Positions 1 to 10,394 of a stretch of 64,000 nucleotides of DNA are shown piece by piece. A model generated the notes under the pieces. The model ran no database searches and was not told the DNA's origin. It saw nothing but the letters and a program-made list of their open reading frames with translations. Both the position numbers and the translations under genes were made by a program. Source of the DNA: Hemerocallis citrina (Eukaryota; Streptophyta; Magnoliopsida; Asparagales; Asphodelaceae); contig CM030364.1 of assembly GCA_017893485.1 (NCBI GenBank), positions 251,198,731 through 251,262,730 of the forward strand, written 5' to 3'. Numbering within the stretch: the stretch's first letter is position 1; every line of letters begins with the position of its first letter.

Positions 1-1179
1 TTTATAGCTCGACGAGGGGAGTAGTCCATAGCTCGGCAAAGCACAACCTCCATAGCTCAGCCAAAGCTTCTCGTAGCTCGGCGAAGCACCGACCTCCATA
101 GCTCGACGCGATAGCTTGACGAGGAGAGTTCTTCATAGCTCGACCGAATTTGAGAAGTGTCGTAGCTCGACGAAGTCCGAAGCTCCATAGCTCGACAGCT
201 CCGAAGCTCGACAATGGAGTAGCTCCATAGCTCAGTGAAAACATAGCATCACAAACCTCGTATCTCGGCAAGAAGTTGTTGCCTATAGCTTGGCAATAAT
301 TCAAAGCCCATAGCTCGCCAATTCCTCCATAGCTCTGCTGATGTGAGCTATTTCCATAGCTCGGCCAAAAACATAGCCTCTTAGCTCGGCGAGGAGAATA
401 GGTCGACGAAAGGGATAACTCGATGAGGTTGAAAGCTCGTAGCTCTGCAAAGGCATAGGCTCCCCATAGCACGGCGAAGCCGTCGAAGTTTCAAAAAAAA
501 ATGACCATAGCTCGGCCAAATAGTCGACCGAGCTAGGGGGTCCCCGCTACGATTGCTGGCCCTTGGATCGCTCCAAAATTCGACCATGAGCGCGATGGAT
601 GCGCGAGATGAAACCACGTTGCCCTTCTTCTTCCTCAGAGCTCCGCTCGCTTCTCCACCGCTTGATCTCACTCAGCGGGCGAGCCGACCACTGATGGACG
701 CTCCAGATTGTGCCACATCACCATAGATCACAACGACTAGATCTGAGCCCCTTAATTACATCAGCGCGCGAATCCCCCGTGATCAACGCTACTGATCCTA
801 CCAACAATCCTGCCCGGGTCAGATAATTCATAAAAAATCCCTTATATTCATTTTTAATCCAAAAATAATTATTTAAATTTAGAAAATTAATTTAAAATTT
901 CCAAAAAATAATTAAAATTGGATTTATTAATTATAAAATTCGAAAAAGTGATTTTTAAATTAAGAAAAAATCCAAAAATTTCCAGGAAAATTCGGGAAAT
1001 CCGAAAAAATGGAAAATTCTATGAAAATCTAAAAAGATATTCACTGCCTTCAGAAACCACTAATCAGTTCTAGGAATCTCCAAGCACCCTGACAGCTAAG
1101 ATTGCACTCCAGAGTCCAAAAGTAAGATGTACTACTCCCCAAAAGCCAAGAAAATTACCTCCCGAGAGTGGGGGCCTTC
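1..1179 (+). repeat. 3' non-coding internal region of a Tat-like Ty3/gypsy element (element G), cut by window edge
   Basis: Positions 1-540 are a degenerate array of short units built on 'catagctcggcgaag' (roughly 25-50 bases apart). Positions 540-800 resemble the GCCGAGC/'cagattgtgccac' sequence before the 3' LTR of element F (about 33280-33350). Positions 830-1030 are an AT-rich tract like 33350-33620 in F. The order array, AT-rich tract, polypurine tract (about 1161-1178, 'cccgagagtgggggcc'), LTR is the same as in F. Open frames here on the minus strand are products of the repeat and not genes. The body of the element would lie to the left of the window. Confidence 0.65.
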
Positions 1180-1722
1180 TGATGATGGTAAAAATCGCAG
1201 CAAATCAGATCCGTACAATTCCAGAACATATCTCGAAGCTTCTACAGGCAGATTAATCATAACGGACCTCCTTAACAGGTCCAGCCTTCTCCAGGCCCCT
1301 CTACAAGACATGGACTTCGTTCAAGCCCGTAAAAAGTGACAGACTAGGCCCAATAGGAGAGACACCAAATCCATGAAGGCTAGAAGTCAAATCTCTTATC
1401 CCCTAACAAAAGAATTTATCTCTTGAGGGGGTGAAACATAAAGGAGATAAGGAATTCATATCAATCCAATAGATCTAGATCGATCTCTTGATATGTTTCT
1501 CAGGCCTATAAATACCCTCCCCCCTCCACAGTCAGAAGGTAATGAACAAATCGTCAGTTTCTCTCTCAAACTCTCTTTCTCTTTCTGGTTCTGACTTGAG
1601 CGTCAGAGGGTTTGTTGCCGGGGCTACCCCCCGGTGTTTCAGGTTTTTTGCAAGTCCAGCGGCCGCGTCAGAAATCGTCGGATTCAGATCACGGTGGTCA
1701 GTTAATGATCCAGATTCAATCA
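1180..1722 (+). mobile_element. 3' LTR of Tat-like gypsy element G
   Basis: It starts TGATGATGG immediately after a polypurine tract and ends near 'gattcaatca'. It aligns by eye with the LTR of element F: the start is alike (TGA..ATGG.TAAAAAT), a TATA box 'tataaatacc' lies near 1507, and the downstream segment 'ctgacttgagcgtcagaggg' followed by 'ttgccgggg' and 'ttttttgcaag' corresponds to F 20835-20895. No primer-binding site follows 1722, so this is a 3' LTR. The 3' boundary is approximate, and no TSD can be tested because the left end is outside the window. Confidence 0.7.
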
Positions 1723-1835
1723 CAGAAGCTCTAACCGCATTTCATGGCAAAGATCAAGGGTCATATTTTTAGTAGTTTCCATAAAATAAGAACTCACTAT
1801 CTGTCTGCTCCCATCCCAAAATAAGCAGCAACAAT

Positions 1836-2328
1836 GAACATGATTCATTACTCACAACAGCTTTTGAATTCTAACACACCCAATGATAATTTTCTCCAAT
1901 AAGCTTATATTAGCTTGAGTTTTGCAATGCATAGAGTACATTTTAATTTGAAATATGCAGTGCATGAAATACAAATATAATCAATGGAGCTTCTAGCTGC
2001 TCACCCAATTTCCAAACCAAGCCAAAGAAGCTGATATCTAATGTTATGCTATCAAACTTGCAATACTTTTTTTTTAGGTAAAAGGTGGAATAAAGCCACC
2101 CTGTTTCATTAATAAGCAGTTAATAAAATAATCCCGGTGTGCCGGAAAGGATACAAAAGTACATAACAGGAAATACAACACAGAGCAGTAAATAAAATAT
2201 AAACCCCCAGCAGAACTCTGGGGGGTGGGTCGAATCCTCCAAATAAAATCAAAAGTACAGTAGCATCGAGTGCAGCTAGTGATGGTCCCGCCCCTCAATC
2301 CAATGTCAGCCCGAAACTTGCAATACTT
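1836..2328. repeat. Copy 1 of a ~235-bp dispersed duplication (interrupted by a LINE)
   Basis: From 'gaacatgatt' at 1836 to 'caatactt' at 2328, minus the insert 2069-2313, the sequence matches 17401-17638 almost base for base (for example 'ctccaataag', 'gagtacattttaatttgaaa', 'ctagctgctcacccaatttc'). Sequences outside both copies differ. Its nature is unknown: it could be a short interspersed element or a small segmental duplication. Confidence 0.85.
2069..2313 (-). mobile_element. 5'-truncated LINE (L1-like 3' end) with target-site duplication
   Basis: The insert begins on the plus strand with a T-run (2068-2075), which is a poly(A) tail read on the minus strand. Its minus-strand text near the tail ('aacagggtggctttattcca') resembles plant L1 3' ends. 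It is flanked by a direct repeat 'aaacttgcaatact' at 2054-2067 and 2314-2327. The paralogous copy at 17401-17638 reads straight through this site, so it is an empty site that confirms the insertion. The short length (about 245 bp) implies a dead-on-arrival 5' truncation. Confidence 0.8.
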
Positions 2329-2586
2329 AATGTTACAACAGTGCATGAAGTACAACTTTAGGGCTTGACGGACTAAAAAAGATTATATGAAAAGCTAGTA
2401 GAAAGAGAAGATGACCAGCATGGTAGTAGATTATAGTGTGTGTTTTTTATTTTAAAATCTTTCATCTCATATCCCAACTGTTTGCCTCTTAATCTCATGA
2501 CGAGCTGTATCATTAGAGTTCTTGTAGAAGTTCCTTTCTAAAATGGTCCTTGTTATCTATCATCCACTTAAACATAAACAACATTA

Positions 2587-2658
2587 GCGTTTGTAGTCCA
2601 ACGGTCAGGATAATTGCCTTCCAAGCAATAGACCCGGGTTCGACTCCCGGCAAACGCA
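2587..2658 (+). tRNA. tRNA-Gly (anticodon UCC)
   Basis: A full 72-base cloverleaf can be read. Acceptor arms GCGTTTG (2587-2593) and CAAACGC (2651-2657) pair perfectly, with discriminator A at 2658. There is a D-arm 'gtccaacggtcagga', an anticodon stem TTGC/GCAA around loop CTTCCAA (anticodon TCC), and a T-arm 'ccgggttcgactcccgg'. No intron. The A and B boxes are intact, so it could be functional. A TTT within the acceptor arm is matched by compensating AAA on the 3' side. It is followed by a duplicated tail rather than a clear T-run terminator. Confidence 0.95.
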
Positions 2659-2735
2659 TATACTTTTTGATATTATTTCCCGACCTTTTGCAAGTAAACG
2701 CATATACTTTTTGATATTATTTCCCGACCTTTTGC
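2652..2735. repeat. 42-bp tandem duplication that includes the tRNA 3' end
   Basis: The stretch starting 'aaacgcatatac' and ending 'gaccttttgcaa' occurs twice in a row (2652-2693 and about 2696-2737), separated by 'gt'. The first copy begins within the tRNA acceptor arm, so the second carries a stray 'aaacgca' tRNA tail. The two copies are identical by eye, so the event is recent. Confidence 0.85.
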
Positions 2736-2880
2736 AATTAAGTCCCCCATGAATATACAAGTTACATATAAAATTCTCTGAAACTAGTTATTTCTATTTA
2801 AGTTTTGAACTCTATGTTTTTTCTTTTTCTAGGAGGTCAGACGGTGGATCAGAGGGGGAGGGCCCGGAGGGAGAGGTTGA

Positions 2881-2999
2881 AATGGTGGGAAACTGGTGCT
2901 GCCTTTCAAGCCACGTAGGTGGAGGGTGGCGACGGCATAAGCACATGTTGCGTGGGCGGCGGAGTCGAAGGTGCCGAACCCGACAGTGACTTTTTCCAA
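2881..2999 (-). pseudogene. AP2/ERF-domain fragment (ethylene-response-factor-like)
   Basis: Read on the minus strand, this stretch gives GFGTFDSAAHATCAYAV followed by ATLHLRGLKGSTSFPPF. That matches the C-terminal half of an AP2/ERF DNA-binding domain (family pattern W-LGTFDTAEEAA-AYD-AA---RG--A-LNFP): conserved GTFD, AY, LRG and FP are present, while the W before LGTF is replaced and the E-A-A helix is partly eroded. Sequence upstream (3000-3090) that should hold the YRGVR half is not convincingly readable, and there is no acceptable start. I see a decayed fragment, not an active transcription factor. Confidence 0.55.
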
Positions 3000-3009
3000 G
3001 GGTCAGTAA

Positions 3010-5035
3010 TCTATTCAAACATCGTGAGCTTGGCGAAACACGTTCCCAATAACCTCGTAAAGTTTGTGTGGAAGGCCCCCTCCTTCAGTACCTTACACTT
3101 ATTACAATTGTTAGACCCTAATCAACAACAGTTAATGAATATTGAGATGTAAAGTTTTTTTTGCTGAAGCTACGGTGGGAAGTTTTGTTCTGCCATGGCC
3201 TATTAGCAAGAGCTCGCTAATCGGCTTTCCAGATCATAACGGAGGCCAATGTTAGAAAGGGGAAATAGGCTTTTATAGATGTCTTCCTCTACCAATTTTA
3301 TCAAGTTATATGTTTGTTTTCGTTTTTTTTTTTTTTCCTTCCATTTTTTGAGTGTGCTTGTGTGTGAAAGAGGTAGTAAAGAGATGGTACACTCAACCTT
3401 AAGTCATCCAAATTTCATGTTATCTTGCAATGAAAAGTTATAAAAAAATTCCCACCTAATGCCTTAAAGTGAATAGACAAAAGAAAAACCTTATAAGCCC
3501 TGAGGCATCATTCTGTAAAACCAGGTAAACTTCTTCCAATTCATTAGACAAAGATACCCACTTGGTCAGAATCAGAGAAAACAAAATGGAAGTAAAATTC
3601 TGCATTTAATGATTATTAGTTCTTATACTGTTTCGACTTGTACGGTTTCTCTACAAATTTGTATACCAGAAACACGAAGAGCATACCCACAAGAACAATG
3701 TAGTGTGGATTTAAGTATCCCCATCCCCATCCCCATCCCCATCCACAAAGGAGTCTTTGTGTTCCCAGATTTGTGGACTGTCTAAAAGTGGTTTTCCTAA
3801 GCTAAGCATAATTTTATATTCATCCCATATCGGCTGTATGGCAAGCTCCTCTGGCCGTTTTTAGTACGGAAACTACTAGCTCTTGTCGAGCAGTGAGGAT
3901 ATGTTCTATTGTGCAGCATTGGGTTCTTGCACCATTTCAGACTATCTGTTGAATTGACTGATCTGAGCTCATTTTTAATGTGATGATTTTACTGGGAAAG
4001 AATTGGTTCTTTCAGAAACAATAAGATCCAAAACAGAGAGAATAATAAATAGACAATTCCAAATCCTCCATATAAATTTCATTTAAAACGACTGGCTGAC
4101 CTTGGAGTATTATTTCTCCATCCCTTTGTTTTAATGAAAACAAGACAGATACTACCATCAGCATTACCAATTTACCATAGGTAGGTGAAAAGAAATTTAG
4201 ACATGGCTACAACTTATAATATTTAGAATCCCTTTCCTCCCACGTTCCCTCGCAATGGGCATCCCCTTTGTTAGCAATCACCAACTCTCGTATCCAGGTG
4301 TTAACATAACACATCAGTTACGGGGATTGGGAGATCACGATGACCATCAAGTGATCCAAGTGGGGGTCCCCACAAGAGCTTCTGTAAGTGAAATCTTGTT
4401 CACTCGTGGGAAATGAACCCCGGGTCTTTTTTTCACTAGATGACTAGAACAAGTGCAAAAACAATTATAACTTTGATATTATTATTATTATTATTATTAT
4501 CTTACATTGCATTTTGGAGAAGAAGAAGAAGAGTTCGAGGTGGTTAGGGTTCTGAAGGAGAATTTTGTGACCATTAATTTGTTTCGGTTGGGTTGATTAT
4601 TCCTGCTTCCCAGTTTACATTGTGTGTTTGAGAATTGAGAGAGAGAGGGAGGGATTGATGTGTTCTTGTTTTTGGTTATTTTGTTTCTTTCTTTGTTTGT
4701 TCACAACGATGAGCTTTGATCCTTTGAGTTGTTTATAAGATATTTTCTCTATTAAAATTTTGTCTTCCAAATATAATTTTATAGATGGCTGTCATCGCCT
4801 GTGGGGAAATCTAAATTGCCAATATTTTTAATTTTGGTTTGGAACCATTTTAGTCTTTGGAATTGTTGGTCTTTGGACTCATATTTATAATGAGGTAATA
4901 GTCTTCGTTTTTTTTTCCCGACGCAATGCTTACATATTATATTTTACAGAATATTGAAAAAAATATACTAATTAGGAGTAGCATACAAGTAGATACATAC
5001 TTGACAAAAAAATTAATTTCCTAGAATGGCTATAG
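3010..5035. other. Host-like AT-rich intergenic DNA, no gene recognised
   Basis: I see no convincing coding exon or transposon terminus here. It holds two short microsatellites (CCCCAT repeat at 3718-3744 and ATT repeat at about 4477-4501), poly(T) near 3325 and GA-rich stretches near 4520 and 4635. Confidence 0.5.
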
Positions 5036-5040
5036 GCGGG

Positions 5041-5526
5041 GGATGCTGCTTGTTTTCGGTGGGGGAACAACAGGTGTGAGTTCTTGTAATTAGTAAAGGG
5101 GAAGGGACAGATCTCGAGCGCGGCTCGGATCTGTTCCAGGAGGTCGGCTCGGATCTGTTCCAGGAGGTCGGCTCGGAAGAGCATCTGGTGGCCGGACGAC
5201 CGGGGTACCTGCAAAAGGTCTTAGAACACAGGGAGAAATTCCGGTGATAGGCCCTCCGACGATTTAGTCAGTCACTGGAAAAGATACTGGAAAGCTAGGA
5301 TTCAGGTGGAGAATTTGAGATTACCTTGGGCAAGGTGGAGGGGGCCTGGTATTTATAGGGAGAGGCAAACAGGTATCTAACCCAAATGCGGCGGGTTAGA
5401 CCCATTTGTCTGTGGGCCTGAAGTGGTAGAAGGTCTGTTGAACCTGTTGACCTGATGATCTGGGATGAGCAAAACCTGAGGAGATCCGACGGCCCTGATT
5501 GGGCCACATCATCTAAACCGACATCA
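5041..5526 (-). mobile_element. 3' LTR of element A
   Basis: It matches 13376-13841 along its length (shared 'tgtgagttcttgtaatt', 'ggggtacctgcaaaagg', 'gcctggtatttatag', 'ctaaac.gacatca'). It contains a 34-bp internal tandem duplication ('ggctcggatctgttccagga' unit near 5130-5175) absent from the other LTR. The minus-strand TATA box (cctataaatacc) lies at about 5350. On the plus strand it is followed by 'taagcctcccactcctgg', the complement of a polypurine tract. Confidence 0.8.
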
Positions 5527-5589
5527 TAAGCCTCCCACTCCTGGAGGGCTATGCGCACCAGCCATCAGGGAGTAGTTTTTTCTTGTGAA

Positions 5590-5868
5590 AAGAGCGGAGG
5601 GGAGTGCTTTACGAAGATGAGATGGTGAGCTCCTGAGAATAGTGTTTGGGGTCGGAGCCAAGCCGAGCATGGTATATGGCCATGTTGAATTCCGTGCCGA
5701 GAGCCGAGCTTGAGGGGACGTTACCGAGCATCGAGCCAGGAGGGTCGATGCCGAGCATGCTGAGCGTGATGCTCTTTGAGAGGAAGCTGGGGCGCTGATC
5801 GCGGTACGTGCCGAGCTCTGTGCTCGGGGTCGGTACCGAGTGCCTCGATGGAGGCAGTTTCTAAGAGA
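5590..5868 (-). repeat. GCCGAGC-rich tandem sequence of element A (distal block)
   Basis: Repeated 'gtgccgagct', 'ccgagcatcgagcc' and 'gccgagcatg' motifs at irregular spacing, of the same kind as 8611-9240. The block is broken at 5872 by the solo LTR and resumes at 8611 with 'gtgtagccgctcgaggtacg'. No coding sense. Confidence 0.7.
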
Positions 5869-7024
5869 AATCTGTAGAACCCCGTATTTTCAAATATTAT
5901 TTTAATTATTTGAAAATGAATTTTAAATGATTTTGAGTATTTGATAAATGTTTTTCTAAAGATTTATCTTTTGTACACGTGCAAAACACGTGCAAATGAC
6001 TTTTTAGAAGTTTGGAAAATTAAGTTTTCCTTATGAAAAATCATTATTTATTATTTGAGAATTATTTAGTATTTTTCCAGATTTTTCTGAAATTAATTAT
6101 GCGTATTTGCAATTTTTGAGAAAAGAAGGACTTATTTGCAAAATTGACAATTTTAAGGGTTGAAGTGCAAAAGATGTTTTCTGGACATTCCGATCAGTAC
6201 TTTTGAGGTTTAGAAATATATTTTCTATTAGATCCTAATTTAAAGGATATTTGATTTAGTTTTCAAGAAAGGAATTATATATGCAAGATGTATTTTGAAA
6301 AGGAGTATTTTGCAAATTGGGTGAAAACCCTAATATTTTAATTCGGCATATATAAGGGGTTTTCCTATTCCCAGCCGTCATTGAGTATACACAGGATTTT
6401 TGAGATTATTTTGAGGAACAAGAGGAGAATTCTTGGATCTAGCAAGGAGAAAGTTTGTGGATCTTTTCTTCAAATCAGGTGAGTTGGTTTGTTTGTTTTG
6501 CTTTGTTTTGTTTGTTTTGGTTGGAAGATGACGTGAGACCTTGTTATGTTTGTTTGTAATCATTATACCATTCTTTGTTAGTCCCATTGTATGTAGGACA
6601 TGGATCTTTAATTCGATATGGATGATGAGAACTTTTATTTGATATTTGGACCATGATGAGAAAAGATTTAGATTTGTTGAGGATATGTTGATTTATGAGA
6701 TCATGTTGTTAGAAAGCAAATTTAGAACTGATTAGGTTAAGCTTGGATATTAAACATCTGGATCTAGTGATTGCAAACCAATTTTGATTATGTGTTGAGG
6801 AAGACATTTAGTTTGGTTGAGAAAACCCTAATGGGAGAATTGAGAATTTAGATCATGAGAATATGAGATTGGAGAAATTGATTGATTGAGTAATGTAACC
6901 ATGATAGAGATTGTTGAGAATTGTTCATTTGCCCGAATATAAATTAACTTTATGATCAGTAATTCTTTAGAAAACTCTAGTTTTGATTTGTGTTCAGATC
7001 TATTCTGTTTGGAAATCTGTAGCC

Positions 7025-7280
7025 GACAGTCGACTGGCCTACAGAGCAGTCGACTGGTACGAGCCTAATGTGTATTTTTGAGTCTTGAGATTTGTTCGGG
7101 ACAGTCGACCTAGACTGAGGTCAGTCGACTGGTCCTCTGTTTGTGACTTTGTTCGGTTCTTTCGGGGCAGTCGACTGACTTCTTGGGTAAGTCGACTGGT
7201 CATGCCTTAGATTATTTTCGTACAATGTTGGGATATGTCCTCTGGACAGTCGACTGGTCCATTGTACAGTCGACTGGTCC
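7025..7280. repeat. Cluster of CAGTCGACTG palindromes inside the solo LTR
   Basis: About eight copies of the palindrome CAGTCGACTG or one-base variants sit in 255 bp (near 7027, 7050, 7098, 7123, 7166, 7189, 7247 and 7266), arranged as four pairs about 20-25 bases apart. Each is usually followed by 'gtcc' or 'gtac'. Spacing between the pairs is about 70 bases. I cannot tell whether it binds a factor. Confidence 0.8.
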
Positions 7281-7724
7281 TGTAGGATCTTTGTATTTGA
7301 TTTGAGATATTTTGTTTAGTGTTTGATTTTGAGACATTTGTTTAGTACTTGATTCTGAGATATTGTTCAGTATTTGATGTTGAGATATTTGTTCAGTGTT
7401 TGATTTTAAGATGTTCAGTTAAGTATTGGTTTTTGAGATGTTCAATTAAGAACATGATTTTGGAAATATTTTGTTGAGCCACTTGTTAAGTGGAAATTTG
7501 TTCAGATATTTGTTTTGAGTCTCTAGAGGTACGTGGCCCTAGTATACCGGTATTTGTTCAGTCATTTGTTGAGGCCCTTTGAGGCGAATTTTCAGTTATT
7601 CAGATTTTTAGTCCGGTAGGGTACGCTACTCTAGGAGATTTGTTCAGTAACCCAAACTAATAAGGACAGGCATTAGTAGTGTCATGACGAATGAGAACTT
7701 GAGTTATGCACCTCAGTATGACTT

Positions 7725-8010
7725 TTGATGTAGGATTAGTCTCCTGAATTATCCAAGTAGTTAACTTGAGATGTGTGATTTATCTCCGGAATTATCCAGG
7801 TAGTTAACCTGAGATGTGAGGTATTTCTCCGGAATTATCCAAGTAATTATCTTGAGATGTGGGATTGAACTACGGAATGATCGGAGTCGAGGCGACGCTT
7901 TTGGGGTATTCTTGTGATTATGAGTCTATGTTTAGATGTGGGATGATCTCCTGAATTATCCAGGGAAAATACCTGTGATGTGGGATCAATCTCCGGAATG
8001 ATCAAGCATG
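7725..8010. repeat. Degenerate ~50-60 bp tandem repeat in the solo LTR
   Basis: The unit 'gatgtgggat..ctccggaattatccaggtag' recurs about five times (near 7730, 7768, 7818, 7858, 7936 and 7977) with point changes. It lies downstream of the TATA-like site and ahead of the T-rich 3' part of the LTR. Confidence 0.7.
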
Positions 8011-8610
8011 GGCAAATTATCATAGTTTATCTTCATCTCTGAGTAGTCATCGTTGTCAGCATGTAGTCATGATGTTTTCTTGAATCACTTTTATGCCTTT
8101 GGATTTCCTGCTTCGGCACACACTTGGCTTTTGGTTTTGGTATCACCCCTTATTCTTTGTTGTTACTTCATACTTTAGTGTTGATTATTATTTGTTGGAT
8201 ATTACGTTTTATGTTCATTTATGTTATTTGCTTGATTAGTTGCCACTCACACCATTTTTATGGCTGACCCCTTTAGTTTGGGGGTTAGGGTTCAACTCTA
8301 GCCTCACTTGTTGCAGGTTACTGCTTAGAGTGGGAGGTTGGATGCTTAATGTTGCATTTGAGACTATTTGGACTATTTAGTTTTGTGTAAAATTTGTAAA
8401 GACATATTGTGTGGTTATTGAGTTGTAAATGTAAAGAAATATTTGGGTTGAGATGTTTAGACTTCCGCTGTGATTTGTAATAATTGTTGTAATAAAGAAA
8501 GAAAATGTTAGTGGTGTTGTTGGTGTTTATTGTTCTATTGAAGTGGATTGCTGGGATTTCGCCACTTATTTTCTAAGCTCTCATATTAGAAATTTGGGGC
8601 GCTACAAATC

Positions 8611-9240
8611 TGTGTAGCCGCTCGAGGTACGTGCCGAGCTTCGAGCGAGGTGATCTTGAGAGAAAGCCAGTGGGTGGCTCGAGGTTCATGCCGAGCATCG
8701 AGCGAGGTGAACTTGAGAGAAGCCAGTGGGTGGCTCGAGGTTCATGCCGAGCGTGAACGAGGTGAACTTGAGAGAAAGTCAGTGGGTGGCTCGAGGTTCA
8801 TGTCGAGCGTCGAGCGATGTAAACTTGAGAAAAAGTCAGCAGGTGGCTCGAGGTTCATGTCGAGCATCGAGCGAGGTGAACTTGAGAGAAAGCCAGCGGG
8901 TGGCTTGAGGTTCATGCCAACCGTCGAGCGAGGTGAACTTGAGAGAAAGCCAGTGGGTGGCTTGAGGTTCATGCCAAGCGTCGAGCAAGGTGAACTTGAG
9001 AGAAAGCCAGTCGGTGGCTCGAGGTACATGCCGAGCATCAAGCGAGAAGAACTTGAGAGAAAGCCAGTAGGTGGCTCCAGGTTCATGCCGAGCATCAAGC
9101 GAGGTGAACTTGAGAGAAAGCCAGTAGGTTGCTCGAGGTTCATGCCGAGCATGAACCTTGAGCGAGGTGAACATGAGAGAAAGCCTGTGGGTGGCTCGAG
9201 GTTCATGTCGAGCATCGAGCGAGGTGAACTTGTGAGAAAG
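8611..9240 (-). repeat. 57-bp tandem array of element A (proximal block 1)
   Basis: About eleven copies of a 57-base unit ('gagaaagccagtgggtggct' then 'cgaggttcatgccgagc' and 'atcgagcgaggtgaactt'). Because 57 = 3 x 19, reading frames persist through the array on both strands: plus 8650-9282 and minus 8742-9272 and 8836-9255. The 19-residue periodic peptide (GELERKPVGGSRFMPSVER type) is a by-product of the period. It is interrupted at 9240 by the TRIM and resumes in the same phase at 10390. Confidence 0.9.
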
Positions 9241-10332
9241 TGTAACGCCCCACACTCAGCTCGTACGCACACAATTAACTAAATTCTAGCCACGCCCACC
9301 ACAGGTTGCCTCAAAAGGGTGGTTAACCGTTGGGTAACCCTTTATCATGGGCTTTTCCTATATATTCCTCTTTTCCTCACACTTCATGGCCGATATGGGA
9401 CTATTAAGCCCAAGGTCAAATCCGGTCAACACCCACACACCACTTCCTTTTCATTCATTCATTCATTAATACCATCTAGCCCCATAGATCATCTCATAGG
9501 CTCATCACACCATTAATTCCTATAGGATCTTCTATAGTCCACAATCAACTACTCATTTCCTTTCTTTCTCTTTTCCAAGCCACATCATCATCATTCTTCC
9601 ATTCTTTCTATTCTTTCTTTCTTATAGTATATACTATATATATACTATCCATATACTAGTATATATATATATATATATATATATACTCTTAGAAATACGG
9701 GGTCTCACATTCACCCCCTCTTAAGAATTCAGCGTCCTCTCTGAATACGGGACGTGCAATCTAGCACAGGATCGCCTTTCTAGTCGAATGTAGACTTGTC
9801 TCCTAATTGCTGCCCTCCCAGGGTCTTACGCATCTCATACATATATATTGCGTCCCACACACTTCCTATATACAAGTCCTAAATTCGATGACGAAAGTTG
9901 GCTCTGATACCATCTGTAACGCCCCGCACTCAGCTCGTACGCACACAATTAACTGAATTCTAGCCACGCCTACCACAGGCTGCCTCAAAAGGGTGGTTAA
10001 CCGTTGGGTAACCCTTTATCATGGGCTTTTCCTATATATTCCTCTTTTCCTCACACTTCATGGCCGGTATGGGACTATTAAGCCCAAGGTCAAATCCGGT
10101 CAATACCCACACACCACTTCCTTTTCATTCATTCATTCATTAATACCATCTAGCCCCATAGATCATCTCATAGGCTCATCACACCATTAATTCCTATAGG
10201 ATCTTCTATAGTCCACAATCAACTACTCATTTCCTTTCTTTCTCTTTTCCAAGCCACGTCATCATCATTCTTCCATTCTTTCTATTCTTTCTTTCTTATA
10301 GTATATACTATATATATACTATCCATATACTA

Positions 10333-10364
<32 letters not shown>

Positions 10365-10389
10365 TCTTTTAGAAATACGGGGTCTCACA
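9241..10389 (-). mobile_element. TRIM-type miniature LTR retrotransposon, minus strand
   Basis: Two nearly identical LTRs (9241-9709 and 9915-10389; about seven substitutions plus a TA-repeat length difference) enclose only 205 bases. On the minus strand the LTR starts TGTGAGACCCCGTATTTC and ends GGGGCGTTACA. Beside the right LTR, 9897-9912 is the complement of TGGTATCAGAGCCAAC, an initiator-Met tRNA primer site. Beside the left LTR, 9711-9727 is the complement of a polypurine tract (AAGAGGGGGTGAA). The target duplication GAAAG is exact (9236-9240 and 10390-10394). The internal part holds no coding capacity, so it depends on another element's proteins. The small number of LTR differences indicates a young insertion. 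Confidence 0.93.
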
Positions 10390-10394
10390 GAAAG

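Larger units (their letters stand above)
5873..8606 (+). mobile_element. Solo LTR (~2.73 kb), chromovirus/Tekay-like gypsy
   Basis: It starts TGTAGAACCCCGTATTTTC and ends GGGGCGCTACA, giving a TGTAG...CTACA inverted terminus. It is flanked by AATC on both sides (5869-5872 and 8607-8610; five bases AAATC if the boundary A is counted in the repeat). There is no PBS, polypurine tract, coding sequence or second LTR, so it looks like the product of LTR-LTR recombination. A promoter-like 'catatataagggg' lies near 6346. The length and termini recall Tekay/Del-type chromovirus LTRs, but this assignment is by motif only. It contains two unusual repeat blocks (7025-7280 and 7725-8010). Confidence 0.8.

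Noticed and set aside
1532..1772. Overlapping frames of 63 and 76 codons in the G LTR
   Set aside because: They lie in the R/U5 part of an LTR and have no conserved domain.
9319..10190. Two identical 65-codon frames (MVNRWVTLYHGLF...)
   Set aside because: They are the same stretch of the two TRIM LTRs, not genes.
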